The notes: generated from the sequence alone by a model not told the origin. A stretch of DNA of 40,653 nucleotides from Lachnospiraceae bacterium (GCA_024403235.1 JAKSSF010000019.1:1-40653), one strand, 5' to 3'; positions 1-8,320 are shown, numbered from the stretch's first letter. Program-made: numbers and translations.

Positions 1-189
1 ACTGTCTGCTGACATGGACTCTTTGTTTGCTTCCTGAATCTGGATATATACTTCTTTTCTATAAATCGGGACTTCCTTTGGAGCGGTAATACCAATTTTT
101 ACCTGATCTCCTTTGATATCCAAAATTGTGATTTCTACATTGTTGTTAATCACTAAAGCTTCATTTTTCTTACGGGAAAGTGCTAGCAT
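1..189 (-). CDS. csrA: Carbon storage regulator CsrA (3' end cut by window edge)
   Basis: RNA-binding translational repressor; in flagellated Firmicutes it binds the flagellin mRNA leader until FliW removes it. The 63 codons visible begin MLALSRKKNEALVINNNVEI, the typical CsrA N-terminus, and continue with a KGDQVKIGITAPKEVPIYR-like beta strand and a VYIQIQEAN helix, the core of the family (usually 61-75 residues). The reading frame is still open at base 1, so only the last few residues should be missing. The start ATG lies inside the last codons of fliW (7 bp overlap) and is preceded by a strong AGGAGG inside fliW, which suggests translational coupling. The family assignment is firm. Confidence 0.96.
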   Translation of the reverse strand, partial: MLALSRKKNEALVINNNVEITILDIKGDQVKIGITAPKEVPIYRKEVYIQIQEANKESMSADS

Positions 190-650
190 GATTCACCCTC
201 CTTTTTCTGTGCTTTGATAATATCGTAGATAGGGAATTTAATAGGATATTTTTCAGTATCTACAATTATCTGGCTTGCTTTTCTGGCATCTGCGTTGATT
301 ACGATAGGGGCCTGAAGATTTACGGTCATTTTAGTTAAGTCAGAAGGTACGGAAACAGTTACAAGAACCAAGGTATTCTCTTCTGTCATAGGACCAATAG
401 GTGCCAATAAATCGTCTTCTACTTCCGGATTATAGTCAGGAGCCACACGAAGAGGATCCATTACAGGCATTGCAAATTCAGGTTCCTGCATAGACTGCAG
501 CCATCTGATGGGAGCGTCTTTTCCTTTTTCCTCGTTGTGTACCAAGGCAAAATCGGTCATCTCAGGGAAGCCGATGATTCCACCAGGGAAACGAATAATT
601 TTGTCATCATCAATTTCGATGGTTCCAAATACTCTTGTATCTACTTTCAT
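183..650 (-). CDS. fliW: Flagellar assembly factor FliW
   Basis: FliW (155 residues here, usual family length about 145-155) binds flagellin and CsrA in a partner-switch that couples flagellin translation to secretion. The protein has the family hallmarks: an N-terminal TRVFGTIEIDDDKIIRFPGG strand, the IIGFPEMTDFAL motif, a central PDYNPEVEDDLL segment and the C-terminal NLQAPIVIN strand. I chose the ATG at 650, preceded at 7 bases by AGGAG, over an upstream in-frame ATG at 773, because the extension would run through a region of inverted repeats and has no family similarity. It overlaps csrA and is probably cotranscribed with it and with flgL. Confidence 0.96.
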   Translation of the reverse strand: MKVDTRVFGTIEIDDDKIIRFPGGIIGFPEMTDFALVHNEEKGKDAPIRWLQSMQEPEFAMPVMDPLRVAPDYNPEVEDDLLAPIGPMTEENTLVLVTVSVPSDLTKMTVNLQAPIVINADARKASQIIVDTEKYPIKFPIYDIIKAQKKEGESC

Positions 651-690
651 GATTTTTCTCCTTTTTTCTTTTTTATATTGTAAATGATAT

Positions 691-837
691 ACGGATTGTT
701 CCGCGCTTCGCGCTCTCACAATCCTACACAATATTCGCATATCGTGGTGCATTCGCCCCACTTTTATGCTCATATTGTGTTAGGTCATAAAGTCATTTCA
801 ACACTGATATGCAAGCATATCGTGTTGAATGACCTTT
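691..837. repeat. Cluster of three inverted repeats between flgL and fliW
   Basis: Three separate stem-loops fill the 200-base flgL-fliW gap. (a) 693-724: GGATTGT and ACAATCC arms around an inner GCGC-TTC-GCGC hairpin. (b) 726-780: ACACAATAT and ATATTGTGT arms around a GTGG/CCAC core. (c) 789-837: a 23-24 base arm pair with two bulges, closing on ATATGC-AA-GCATAT. The 10-mer GCATATCGTG occurs twice (737-746, 815-824). None is followed by a T-run on either strand, so these are not ordinary terminators. They could be a dispersed extragenic palindrome, a mRNA processing or stability element ahead of fliW-csrA, or a small mobile repeat. The structure is seen directly; the role is unknown. Confidence 0.75.
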
Positions 838-850
838 GACCTTTATATCA

Positions 851-2404
851 TTAAATAAACTGCATCAAGTTAGTCTGCAAAATCTTACCCGTAGACATCA
901 GTGCTGCATTGTAGGTAAGTTCTGCGCTACTTAGCTGAATAGCTACTTCTGTAATATCTGCATCTTCATTTTCTGACTGTAAGGTTTCAAAGTTGGTTTT
1001 CTGGCTCATCAATCGATTTTCGATAAGTTCCAGTTTTCTGCTTCTATTACCTACAGTAGTCACAGCATAGTTTACATCATCCAAATGCTTCTGCATTTTT
1101 GTAATACCATTTTCAAAGGCTTTCTGCATCTTTTCCTTTAAGAAAGTAAAAGACTTTTCTGCTGCTGCCAACTGCTCTTTGATAATCGCCTGATCTGCTT
1201 CACTATAAGAGGTGTCTTTAGACATGGTTTCCAACTTTTTCACAATCTTTTCCATATCCATCACATCTTCTAAGGTTTTCACCATATCATCTACATCGCG
1301 TTTGATGCTGTGATCAAAGGCTTCATCTGCAGTAGTATTGACACGAATGGTTTGGTTTAATCCCACATCGTATTCAATGGGCTGATGTTCTTTTGTGCCG
1401 TCTAAATATTCTTTATTATACTCAATGGCCGGTGTTTCTTCTGTTTTAATACAATGGAAGAAATGTTCCGGCTTCAAATCATTTTTGTTCCATTCTTTCT
1501 TCTCATATACTACACGAATCTCAGCTTCGTTGTCCACTGTTGACGGATCATCCTGCACACTCATCAGCTCGTTGTATTTATTTTTCCCTAAAAGAACTTC
1601 ACCGGTTTCTTTTACCAGAACCACATCATCGTCACCCACGCTGTTATATGGGCTGGGATCTTCATAAATAGAAGCGGTAGTTGCTGTAATATTGGTTGTA
1701 GTAGTAACAGGCTTACCATCTGCATCCAGTTCTGTTTTATTATAACTAATACCGGTAAACCCACTCACATTATCATAAGAAAGTCTCAGTCTATAGATTT
1801 CTTTCTGTTCTATGCCTGTTTCCTCAATACCGGCATGATCGGCATCCTTGAAATTGCTTTCATTCAAACTTCCAAGTTTCCCTGTATCCACATAGGTGAT
1901 TTTATCTAAAATACTATTATCAATCTGCTCTGTAATGGAATATGTTGCAGAAGTTTTCTCTGTAAATACCAGATTGGTGTCGGTACGATATCCGGTAAAT
2001 ACAGTTCTGCCTGCATAATCTGCATTTCCGGTAGCATAAACTTCATCTCTCAGAGCCTTCAAATCTGTCAAAAGGGTTTCTCTATCCTCTGATTTCAAAT
2101 CTTCATTACTACCGCGGTTACATTTACTAATCATATCCGTCACTACATCTGCCATAGTAGAAAGGGCAGATTCTGTAATAGAAAGCCAAGCCTCTGCATC
2201 CGGTACATTCTTTTCATAATATTGATTAATCTGATTTACATTGGTGCGAAGACGCAACGCCCTGATTGCCACGATAGGATCATCAGAAGGTCTTACCACT
2301 TTCTTTTCCGTGGCCATCTGTGCACTTAATTTATCCTGTAACAACTTGTTGGTGTTGATATTGGACAGTGAATTATTTTGGATTACCTTTGTTGTAATTC
2401 TCAT
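851..2404 (-). CDS. flgL: Flagellar hook-associated protein 3 FlgL, long form
   Basis: FlgL forms the second junction layer between hook and flagellin filament. The N-terminus (MRITTKVIQNNSLSNINTNK, then a KVVRPSDDPIVAIRALRLR segment) and the C-terminus (VAIQLSSAELTYNAALMSTG, ending NLMQFI) are the paired coiled-coil ends conserved in all FlgL and flagellin-like proteins. At 517 residues it is far longer than the roughly 300-residue Bacillus type; the extra length lies in the central surface domain (about residues 150-400), as often seen in large clostridial FlgL. The start has a GGGAG ribosome site. A terminator separates it from flgK, and a candidate sigma-28 promoter lies 80 bases upstream, so it may have its own transcript leading into fliW-csrA. 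Confidence 0.95.
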   Translation of the reverse strand: MRITTKVIQNNSLSNINTNKLLQDKLSAQMATEKKVVRPSDDPIVAIRALRLRTNVNQINQYYEKNVPDAEAWLSITESALSTMADVVTDMISKCNRGSNEDLKSEDRETLLTDLKALRDEVYATGNADYAGRTVFTGYRTDTNLVFTEKTSATYSITEQIDNSILDKITYVDTGKLGSLNESNFKDADHAGIEETGIEQKEIYRLRLSYDNVSGFTGISYNKTELDADGKPVTTTTNITATTASIYEDPSPYNSVGDDDVVLVKETGEVLLGKNKYNELMSVQDDPSTVDNEAEIRVVYEKKEWNKNDLKPEHFFHCIKTEETPAIEYNKEYLDGTKEHQPIEYDVGLNQTIRVNTTADEAFDHSIKRDVDDMVKTLEDVMDMEKIVKKLETMSKDTSYSEADQAIIKEQLAAAEKSFTFLKEKMQKAFENGITKMQKHLDDVNYAVTTVGNRSRKLELIENRLMSQKTNFETLQSENEDADITEVAIQLSSAELTYNAALMSTGKILQTNLMQFI

Positions 2405-2482
2405 AGGTATACTCCCATTCTTTTCTATAAATCTGTCATTCCGGAATCCGTTCCTACAAGACTTTTCGTTGATACAATTTGT

Positions 2483-2509
2483 ATATCGGTCTTTCCATCC
2501 CTTTTCCTA
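2483..2509 (-). promoter_or_regulatory. Candidate sigma-28 promoter for flgL-fliW-csrA
   Basis: On the minus strand an ACCGATAT element (2482-2489) matches the sigma-28 (SigD) -10 consensus GCCGATAA/T at its CCGATA core. The matching -35 position, 15 bases upstream, reads TAGG, a weak match to TAAA. It lies between the flgK terminator and the flgL start, as expected for an internal late promoter. The weak -35 keeps this tentative. Confidence 0.45.
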
Positions 2510-2529
2510 ACCCCTAAATCCAAGAAAAC

Positions 2530-2563
2530 AAAAAATCTCTAACCTTTTGGCTAGAGATTTTTT
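2530..2563 (-). terminator. Intrinsic terminator after flgK
   Basis: Symmetric hairpin with AAAAAATCTCTA and TAGAGATTTTTT arms, inner CC/GG pairs and a TTTT loop (AAAA on the minus transcript). The minus-strand transcript ends in six U after the stem, 53 bases past the flgK stop codon. It splits the flagellar cluster into flgM-flgN-flgK-flgK and flgL-fliW-csrA. Some read-through is possible. Confidence 0.85.
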
Positions 2564-2615
2564 GTTCTACTATCATAACAAGAGAGATTTATACAAATAT
2601 TTGAAAAGAATCTAA

Positions 2616-4556
2616 TTATACGCCTGTTTCCAGAATCAATCTGTCATATACTTCTGTCAGTGTCTGAATCATTTTAGATGCCAAAGTATATGCGTTCTGG
2701 TATTTTACCAAGCTGACTGCTTCTTCATCCGTATCTACGCTGGAAATGGAAGCTCTCTGATTATCAATAGCTTTCCCCACATTGCTATAGTTGTTGTAAA
2801 AGCTATTGGCTTTGCTGGCATTTAAGGCAATATCGGATAAGATGTTGGTCAAAAATTCGCCGGTAGATGCGCCACGGAAGGATGCCACTTTTTTATCATT
2901 AATCATATTGGTCAGTCGGTCGATGTTAGCATACTGGTCTGTACCAATACTGGTCTTTTGATCTGCAGCGGCTGCCTGGTCCGTATATTTGGTAGCCAGC
3001 AAGTCGGAATCATTGATTAAGGCCTGCAAAATATTAAAGTTCTTTGCAGTCATACGATAATAACTATCGCTTTCTACATTGACCTTTGTAATCTCGTTTC
3101 CATCCTTATCTTTGGCACCCAAAGCTTCCTCAAACAGATACTGTTCCCTATCGGTTTCATGCTGGGCAGAAAACAGGATATTACCGGGATTGTCATAGTC
3201 ATCTAAACCTTCCTGTAAAATCCCATTAAAGGCCTGCGCAAAGGTACGACACCACTCATTCATCTGTTCCATATAGTAGGGAACGCCCTGATAATCAGTA
3301 GAATGTCCCACTTCCGCCTCTTTTCCCAAACGAGTTTCTGTCAAGTTGGCGTCATTTAAGGATTCATCTATGGTAAAGGTATACTGTTCTGCTGCACTGT
3401 CATATTCCCAAGAGGTGTAATAAAATACCTGATTTCCTAAGGTAATCTTTCCACCATTATCAGAAAGGATACATTTATTCAAATCCTTCAAATATTCATG
3501 CTTTACATCTACGGTAACGGTTTTTAAGGGATTTCCGTTTTCTCCCGCTTTTCCTGCAAGTCCAATAGCAGATACGGTTCCTTGGAAATTTTCTCCATTA
3601 TTACCATCACGCATATGCACCAGACCCATCAGCTGTCCGCCAAGGCTGGCATTATAAATATTAAATTCATCTCCTAAAGCACCGGTCTGCTTATTGCTTA
3701 CCCAGTACACATCATAAAGACCATCTATATCAGACTGATTTACCTTTTCCTTATTGGTTCTGGCTACACAATCCAAGGTATTGAATTCGTTGGTATCTAC
3801 TAAGGGAAGACCACCTGCAACTTGTACCAGATAGCGGTTTGCACCGGTCACACGATCCGGATTGTTAGAATCGATAACAGGTGTTTCTGTACATTTTACA
3901 TCTACAATCATAGAAAGCTTATCAATCAAGGTGGCTCTCTGGTCACGAAGCTCATTGGCAGTGCCGCCGCCAACTTCGATAACATTGATCTGTTTATTCA
4001 AAGTAGCGATTTCTTCTGCTAAGGAATTAATCTCGTCTACCTTTAGCTTAATTTCCTGGTTCAAATCCTTCTGCACCTGCTCCAGATTCCCTGCCATACC
4101 ATTAAAGTATTGGGTTAGGTTTCCTGCAAAGCCAATGAACTGGGATTTGGTACTCTCGCTGCCGCTTTGTTTCTTTACTTCTGCCAAAGCAGAGGTAAAA
4201 TCATCGAAAATGGTTTTGAAGCCTTCAATCTTGCTGTCATCTGTAAAATAGTCTTCAATCTGTTTCATGTAATACTGTTTCATTTCATACTCGCCAGTAT
4301 AAGCGTTATTGTCCCAGTATTTCACATCATAAAACTCGTCACGAATTCGTTCGATCGCCAATACATCTACACCGGCACCGGCACAACCATAGGTAGAAAA
4401 TACACGAAGTGCATCTGTTGCCTGTTGGTTTACCTGCTGTCTGCTGTAACCTTTGGTTTCCACGTTGGCAATATTATTTGCAGTTGTATTTAAGGCTGCA
4501 TTTGAAGTAGTCAAGCCTGAATATGCAATATTTAGTCCAAAAAATTGGGATGGCAT
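2616..4556 (-). CDS. flgK: Flagellar hook-associated protein 1 FlgK (first of two paralogues by position)
   Basis: FlgK caps the hook and forms the first hook-filament junction; it is exported by the flagellar type III system with FlgN as chaperone. The N-terminus MPSQFFGLNIAYSGLTTSNA followed by NTTANNIANVETKGYSRQQV is the hallmark of the FlgE/FlgG/FlgK rod-hook family, and the C-terminus (SSVDTDEEAVSLVKYQNAY, then ASKMIQTLTEVYDRLI) closes the coiled coil. At 646 residues it is longer than Bacillus FlgK (about 500). Residues 330-480 form an extra surface region. It begins 12 bases after the stop of the other FlgK and has a strong AAGGAGG site. Confidence 0.94.
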   Translation of the reverse strand: MPSQFFGLNIAYSGLTTSNAALNTTANNIANVETKGYSRQQVNQQATDALRVFSTYGCAGAGVDVLAIERIRDEFYDVKYWDNNAYTGEYEMKQYYMKQIEDYFTDDSKIEGFKTIFDDFTSALAEVKKQSGSESTKSQFIGFAGNLTQYFNGMAGNLEQVQKDLNQEIKLKVDEINSLAEEIATLNKQINVIEVGGGTANELRDQRATLIDKLSMIVDVKCTETPVIDSNNPDRVTGANRYLVQVAGGLPLVDTNEFNTLDCVARTNKEKVNQSDIDGLYDVYWVSNKQTGALGDEFNIYNASLGGQLMGLVHMRDGNNGENFQGTVSAIGLAGKAGENGNPLKTVTVDVKHEYLKDLNKCILSDNGGKITLGNQVFYYTSWEYDSAAEQYTFTIDESLNDANLTETRLGKEAEVGHSTDYQGVPYYMEQMNEWCRTFAQAFNGILQEGLDDYDNPGNILFSAQHETDREQYLFEEALGAKDKDGNEITKVNVESDSYYRMTAKNFNILQALINDSDLLATKYTDQAAAADQKTSIGTDQYANIDRLTNMINDKKVASFRGASTGEFLTNILSDIALNASKANSFYNNYSNVGKAIDNQRASISSVDTDEEAVSLVKYQNAYTLASKMIQTLTEVYDRLILETGV

Positions 4557-4568
4557 AGCCTACCTCCT

Positions 4569-6221
4569 TTACTGACCTAAGGTGTTTAATAAATGTGCCA
4601 ACATTTCGTTGACAACATTGATATATCGGCTGGAAGCGTTATAAGCATTTTGGAATTTTACCATATTGGTTAATTCTTCATCGGAAGAAACACCAATGAC
4701 CTGTTCTCTGGAAGAGAAAGTAGCATTTACAGTAGCTTCCTGATTGGCTACGATACTCTTAAATACGCTTCCGGAATTGGCTACCTGTGCAACCAAGTCA
4801 CCATAATAATCGACAAAATTTGTCTTTTTCTTTACATTTGGATTTAAAGTATTGGTTTCTGCGGTAAAAGCCTGCTTGATTTTGCTTATGGTTTCATAAT
4901 CTACAGAATCATCCGGTTTTACAAATCCTAATTTGGTAGGATTTTGCACCAATTCTTTATTGATAATCATATTGCTGACAGAATATAAGGATTCGTTCAC
5001 ATTTGGGTCTTCCTCCTGGAATTCCCAGGTGCCGTCATCCTTTTGTTTATATCCATCAGAGCCCACCTTCTGGAATATCTGAATAGGAGAACCATCCGGA
5101 TTACAAAGATATCCGGTAGCAGGATCACTACTTTCTGCCAAAATACGATTCATGGTAGAGCAAACATTATGTACCAACTGGTCAAATTCCGCCTGCACAT
5201 TCATAATCACGGACTGACTTAAAGAATTGGTATATTTGTCTTCGGAAAGGTCTGTATAATTTGCTCTATGGTCGCCTCGTGCTAACATGGTAGACTTAAG
5301 ACTTCCGATATCTGTATTCAAATCTGCAGAAATCAATCGATCTAAATCAAAAACTTCTGCGCCTTCAATATTGTAAACCTTTTCTCCTATATCATTTAAG
5401 GTATAGGAAGCATTTTGAATCCAAAATGGAGTATAGAAACCGGTTACTTCGTCACGCTGCAAGCCGATTTCATAATAGTTTTCTGCCTTCACCAAATCCA
5501 CATCTTCCAACTGCACATTTACATTGCCGTTGTAATCTTCCTGATAGGAAATTTTAGCCATTTTAGACAATTCATCTAAAATCTGGTCTCTGGCGTCTCG
5601 TAAATCGTTGGCTCGCTCGAACCCACCACATTCAATTTTTAGGATTTGGTCGTTGAGGGATTTAATCTGTTTTGCGTAGTCATTGATTTTGTCTACGCTG
5701 GTTTTTACCTGAAGATTCAGATTGTCCTGGAAATCAGACAATCCGACATAGACAGATTTTGCACGCTCTAAAAATTGGTTGGATTTTTGTACCAAAAGTC
5801 CCTGGGTGATAGCACTGCTAGGGTCTTTTCCAAGCTCCTGAATGGAGGTCCAAAGTCCTTCCAAAGATTCCTGGAAGGATTCTCCATTCAATTCATCCAA
5901 CAAACTCTCTACTTCCTCTAAAGCAGAAGAAGACACCTCGTAAAAGGCCTGACGTCCGGACTCTCGTCTGTAGGTCTGGTCCAAAAAGGTGTCACGAATC
6001 TGTTTTACCTTGGAATACTGTACGCCCAAACCAATCTGCTGATTGGAAACTGCGCGAAAATCTACAGCTAATGTATTATAAACTCTCGTTCCCTGCTGCA
6101 CCTGCTGACGCACATACCCAACGGTATCTGCATTGGTCATATTATGTGCTGTAGTATTGAGAGCATTTTGACTCATTGTTAAACCGGAATTACCGACATA
6201 TAAACTTCCCATTAATGACAT
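4569..6221 (-). CDS. flgK: Second FlgK-family hook-associated protein
   Basis: A 550-residue FlgK paralogue directly upstream of the first. The N-terminus MSLMGSLYVGNSGLTMSQNA and NTTAHNMTNADTVGYVRQQV follows the same pattern as the neighbour but with clear divergence (HNMTNADTVGYV against NNIANVETKGYS). The C-terminus EQVIGVSSDEELTNMVKFQN, then ASSRYINVVNEMLAHLLNTL, is also FlgK-like. The central domains differ between the two copies in length and sequence, so this is an old duplication rather than a recent one. GGAGG lies 8 bases before the ATG. The pair may form two distinct junction rings or serve different filament types; which copy acts as the classical HAP1 cannot be told from sequence. 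Confidence 0.92.
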   Translation of the reverse strand: MSLMGSLYVGNSGLTMSQNALNTTAHNMTNADTVGYVRQQVQQGTRVYNTLAVDFRAVSNQQIGLGVQYSKVKQIRDTFLDQTYRRESGRQAFYEVSSSALEEVESLLDELNGESFQESLEGLWTSIQELGKDPSSAITQGLLVQKSNQFLERAKSVYVGLSDFQDNLNLQVKTSVDKINDYAKQIKSLNDQILKIECGGFERANDLRDARDQILDELSKMAKISYQEDYNGNVNVQLEDVDLVKAENYYEIGLQRDEVTGFYTPFWIQNASYTLNDIGEKVYNIEGAEVFDLDRLISADLNTDIGSLKSTMLARGDHRANYTDLSEDKYTNSLSQSVIMNVQAEFDQLVHNVCSTMNRILAESSDPATGYLCNPDGSPIQIFQKVGSDGYKQKDDGTWEFQEEDPNVNESLYSVSNMIINKELVQNPTKLGFVKPDDSVDYETISKIKQAFTAETNTLNPNVKKKTNFVDYYGDLVAQVANSGSVFKSIVANQEATVNATFSSREQVIGVSSDEELTNMVKFQNAYNASSRYINVVNEMLAHLLNTLGQ

Positions 6222-6239
6222 AGGTATTTCCTCCGGATG

Positions 6240-6758
6240 TTACTGTTTCGCATCAAAGCCGCCATTTCCTCTTCCCATAATGGAACCGGAATTATAAGCG
6301 CCTCTTGTATAGTTTGCAGTCTCTGGTGCACTACGCATGGACTGCACCAAATTCATATTAAACTCTACCATTTCCAAAGAACTGGCAATCAATTCTTTGT
6401 TCTGTTCATTCACTCTTGCCAACTGTCCGATAGTATCCTTTAAGGCATCATGAACCTGGGCAAGGGCTTTCTGTTCTTTTGGTCTGGCAGCCATAATCTC
6501 AATAATATCTGCCAGTTTCAGGTTTTTAACATCCTTGTTCAGTACATTGGCAATATCCTGTGTATGCTCTGCTCTTTTGGCATCCAGGCGATTGATCTTT
6601 GCAACAATGTCCTGCTCCTCATCCGTGATCTTGGAAAGTCCTTCTAAATCGGACGCCACAATAATAGGGGTTTTCTTCATGGACAATTCCAGTAGACTTT
6701 CATATGCTGCATTTTCTTCCTGCAATACATTAATCAGATTTTCCATCAAACTAGCCAC
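6240..6758 (-). CDS. flgN: FlgN-family flagellar export chaperone
   Basis: FlgN is the cytoplasmic chaperone that delivers FlgK and FlgL to the flagellar export gate. The 172-residue product is almost wholly helical, with the FlgN/YvyG pattern of a long N-terminal antiparallel helix pair (LINVLQEENAAYESLLELSM, then IIVASDLEGLSKITDEEQ) and a second pair around residues 100-140. The C-terminal 30 residues are Gly/Asn-rich and probably disordered. The start codon is GTG, chosen because AGGAGG sits 9 bases upstream; the next ATG (codon 5) lacks good spacing. Position between flgM and flgK matches the usual order. Confidence 0.88.
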   Translation of the reverse strand: MASLMENLINVLQEENAAYESLLELSMKKTPIIVASDLEGLSKITDEEQDIVAKINRLDAKRAEHTQDIANVLNKDVKNLKLADIIEIMAARPKEQKALAQVHDALKDTIGQLARVNEQNKELIASSLEMVEFNMNLVQSMRSAPETANYTRGAYNSGSIMGRGNGGFDAKQ

Positions 6759-6800
6759 TGAAAGTATCCTCCTTTTCCCATTTTATGGCATAACTCCTAA

Positions 6801-6840
6801 GGAAACTCTAATAAAAACTATCCGTTTATTAGAAGTTTCC
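6801..6840 (-). other. Stem-loop across the flgM stop codon
   Basis: Arms 6801-6815 and 6825-6840 pair over 15 positions with one bulge (GGAAACT/AGTTTCC and CTAATAAA/TTTATTAG), with a 9-base loop. The flgM stop codon (6829-6831) lies in one arm. No T-run follows, so it looks like an mRNA stability or attenuation element between the anti-sigma factor and the downstream structural genes rather than a full terminator. Confidence 0.6.
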
Positions 6841-7125
6841 CATACCGGAGTTGTTGTACTTCTCAAATAATCTGTCAGCAAAGCTGCCTGCATCTACAGA
6901 GTAGGTTCCATTTTGAATTCTTTCTTTAATAGAAGCCACTACATCTTCTCTGATGTCGGGAGCGTCATTTACAGCCTGTTTTGCAGCCTGAATGTCTTTG
7001 CCAGCACTGCTAATCTGCAGCTGATCCATAAAGCCGGTTTTCTTTTCCTTCTGTGTCTTAGAAGCGTTTGTCTGGCTGTTATAAAGCTGCTGTACCTGCT
7101 GGAGTGTTCCCATTCCTATACGCAT
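6829..7125 (-). CDS. flgM: Negative regulator of flagellin synthesis, anti-sigma-28 factor FlgM
   Basis: FlgM binds sigma-28 until the hook is finished and it is exported. The 98-residue product starts MRIGMGTLQQVQQLYNSQ and has the family pattern: a disordered Ser/Thr/Lys-rich N-terminal half followed by the sigma-binding helices DQLQISSAGKDIQAAKQAV, then DIREDVVASIKERIQNGTY and SVDAGSFADRLFEKY. The start was set at the ATG at 7125, which has AAGGAGG 8 bases upstream; in-frame codons further upstream would run into the promoter region. It heads the operon behind a near-perfect sigma-28 promoter, giving a feedback loop on its own target. Confidence 0.93.
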   Translation of the reverse strand: MRIGMGTLQQVQQLYNSQTNASKTQKEKKTGFMDQLQISSAGKDIQAAKQAVNDAPDIREDVVASIKERIQNGTYSVDAGSFADRLFEKYNNSGMGNF

Positions 7126-7194
7126 ATCTTTATCCTCCTTGATTTTTTTGGATATCGAAAACATAATCATTCTATTACATTTTCTTCAATAATG

Positions 7195-7221
7195 TTATCG
7201 GAGTATTTGAAGAAAACTTTA
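7195..7221 (-). promoter_or_regulatory. Sigma-28 (SigD/FliA-type) promoter of the flgM operon
   Basis: On the minus strand TAAA (7218-7221), a spacer of exactly 15 bases, and TCCGATAA (7195-7202) match the sigma-28 consensus TAAA-N15-GCCGATAA at 11 of 12 positions. The distance to the flgM ATG is about 70 bases. This is the clearest regulatory site in the window. Confidence 0.92.
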
Positions 7222-7284
7222 CCTGTAAATAGAATTTTTTCTCCCTTTTTTGTATCAAAATATAAAAATTTTTGTTTTCACAGC

Positions 7285-7316
7285 AAAAAGGAACCACAAT
7301 GAAGTGATTCCTTTTT
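7285..7316 (-). terminator. Intrinsic terminator after cysK
   Basis: AAAAAGGAA and TTCCTTTTT arms with an inner CAC/GTG extension and a 6-base loop, 13 bases beyond the cysK stop codon. Because the arms are A- and T-tailed it may also work in the other direction, but no plus-strand gene precedes it. Confidence 0.85.
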
Positions 7317-7328
7317 ATTATACACATT

Positions 7329-8261
7329 TTAGTCCTGAAATAAAGGAGAAGAATAATATCTGTCCCCACTATCCGGCAACAATGCAACAATGGTTTTTCC
7401 TGCGTTTTCATCCAATTTTGCATACTGCAATGCTGCATACAATGCCGCACCGGAAGTAATACCTACTAAAAAGCCTTCTTTCTTTGCCAAATATTTGGCT
7501 GCACCAAAAGCTTCTTCTGCTCCAGCCTTGAAGATTTCATCATAAATCTTGGTATTTAAGATATCCGGTACAAAGCCTGCACCGATTCCCTGTAATCTAT
7601 GGGGTCCACTCTTCTCTCCGGAAAGCACTGCACTGTCTTCCGGTTCCAAAGCTACGATTTTCATGGAAGGGTTCTTGCTCTTTAAATACTCACCAATTCC
7701 GGTAATAGTACCACCGGTACCAACTCCGGCAATGAAAATATCCACTTCTCCATCCGTATCCTGCCAAATCTCCGGTCCTGTTGTGGTCCTATGGGCTTTA
7801 GGATTGGCAGGATTTACGAACTGTCCTGCTAAGAAGCTATTGGGAAGTTCCTTTGCCAATTCTTCTGCCTTTTCGATAGCCCCCTTCATACCTGCACTAC
7901 CTGGTGTTAAAACCAATTCCGCACCATAAGCCTTCAAAATATTTCTTCTTTCTACGCTCATGGTTTCCGGCATAGTCAAAATCACCCGATAACCTTTCGC
8001 TGCCGCAATGGCTGCCAAGCCGATTCCTGTATTTCCGGAGGTAGGTTCGATAATGACAGAACCTTCTTTTAAAAGTCCCTTTTCTTCCGCATCCTCAATC
8101 ATAGATTTTGCAACACGATCCTTAACGGAGCCGGCGGGATTGAAGTATTCCAGTTTCACCAGCACTCTGGCTTTTAACTTTAACTCTTTCTCAATATTTG
8201 TAATCTCCACCAAAGGAGTGTGTCCTATTAATTCTAAATTGCTTTGATATATTTTTCCCAT
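7329..8261 (-). CDS. cysK: Cysteine synthase A (O-acetylserine sulfhydrylase)
   Basis: PLP enzyme that makes cysteine from O-acetylserine and sulfide in the cytoplasm. The 310-residue length is standard. The PLP lysine is K47 in NPAGSVKDR (41-49), the substrate loop is TSGNTG (74-79), the phosphate cup is [10 protein letters not shown] (179-188), and the C-terminus has [15 protein letters not shown], all CysK rather than threonine-synthase features. It stands alone: its own sigma-A promoter and a terminator enclose it. The promoter start region carries a perfect 19-base palindrome, a likely operator. CysM or a cystathionine synthase cannot be fully excluded from motifs alone, but CysK is much more likely. 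Confidence 0.93.
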   Translation of the reverse strand: MGKIYQSNLELIGHTPLVEITNIEKELKLKARVLVKLEYFNPAGSVKDRVAKSMIEDAEEKGLLKEGSVIIEPTSGNTGIGLAAIAAAKGYRVILTMPETMSVERRNILKAYGAELVLTPGSAGMKGAIEKAEELAKELPNSFLAGQFVNPANPKAHRTTTGPEIWQDTDGEVDIFIAGVGTGGTITGIGEYLKSKNPSMKIVALEPEDSAVLSGEKSGPHRLQGIGAGFVPDILNTKIYDEIFKAGAEEAFGAAKYLAKKEGFLVGITSGAALYAALQYAKLDENAGKTIVALLPDSGDRYYSSPLFQD

Positions 8262-8286
8262 AATGATTCCCTTTCTTTGCTATCCT

Positions 8287-8305
8287 CTAATTCCTATGGA
8301 ATTAG
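8287..8305. promoter_or_regulatory. Perfect palindrome at the cysK transcription start, probable operator
   Basis: CTAATTCC-TAT-GGAATTAG is a perfect 8-bp dyad with a 3-base centre. It begins about 15 bases downstream of the cysK -10 box, where a bound repressor would block initiation or early elongation. The ATTCC/GGAAT half sites resemble the A/T-rich boxes with a GGAATT core of Rrf2-type cysteine regulators such as CymR; that link is an inference. Confidence 0.6.
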
Positions 8306-8320
8306 TATGGATTTGAATTT

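Noticed and set aside
651..773. N-terminal extension of FliW from the ATG at 773
   Set aside because: The extension crosses two inverted repeats, lacks FliW similarity, and a strong ribosome site stands directly before the ATG at 650.
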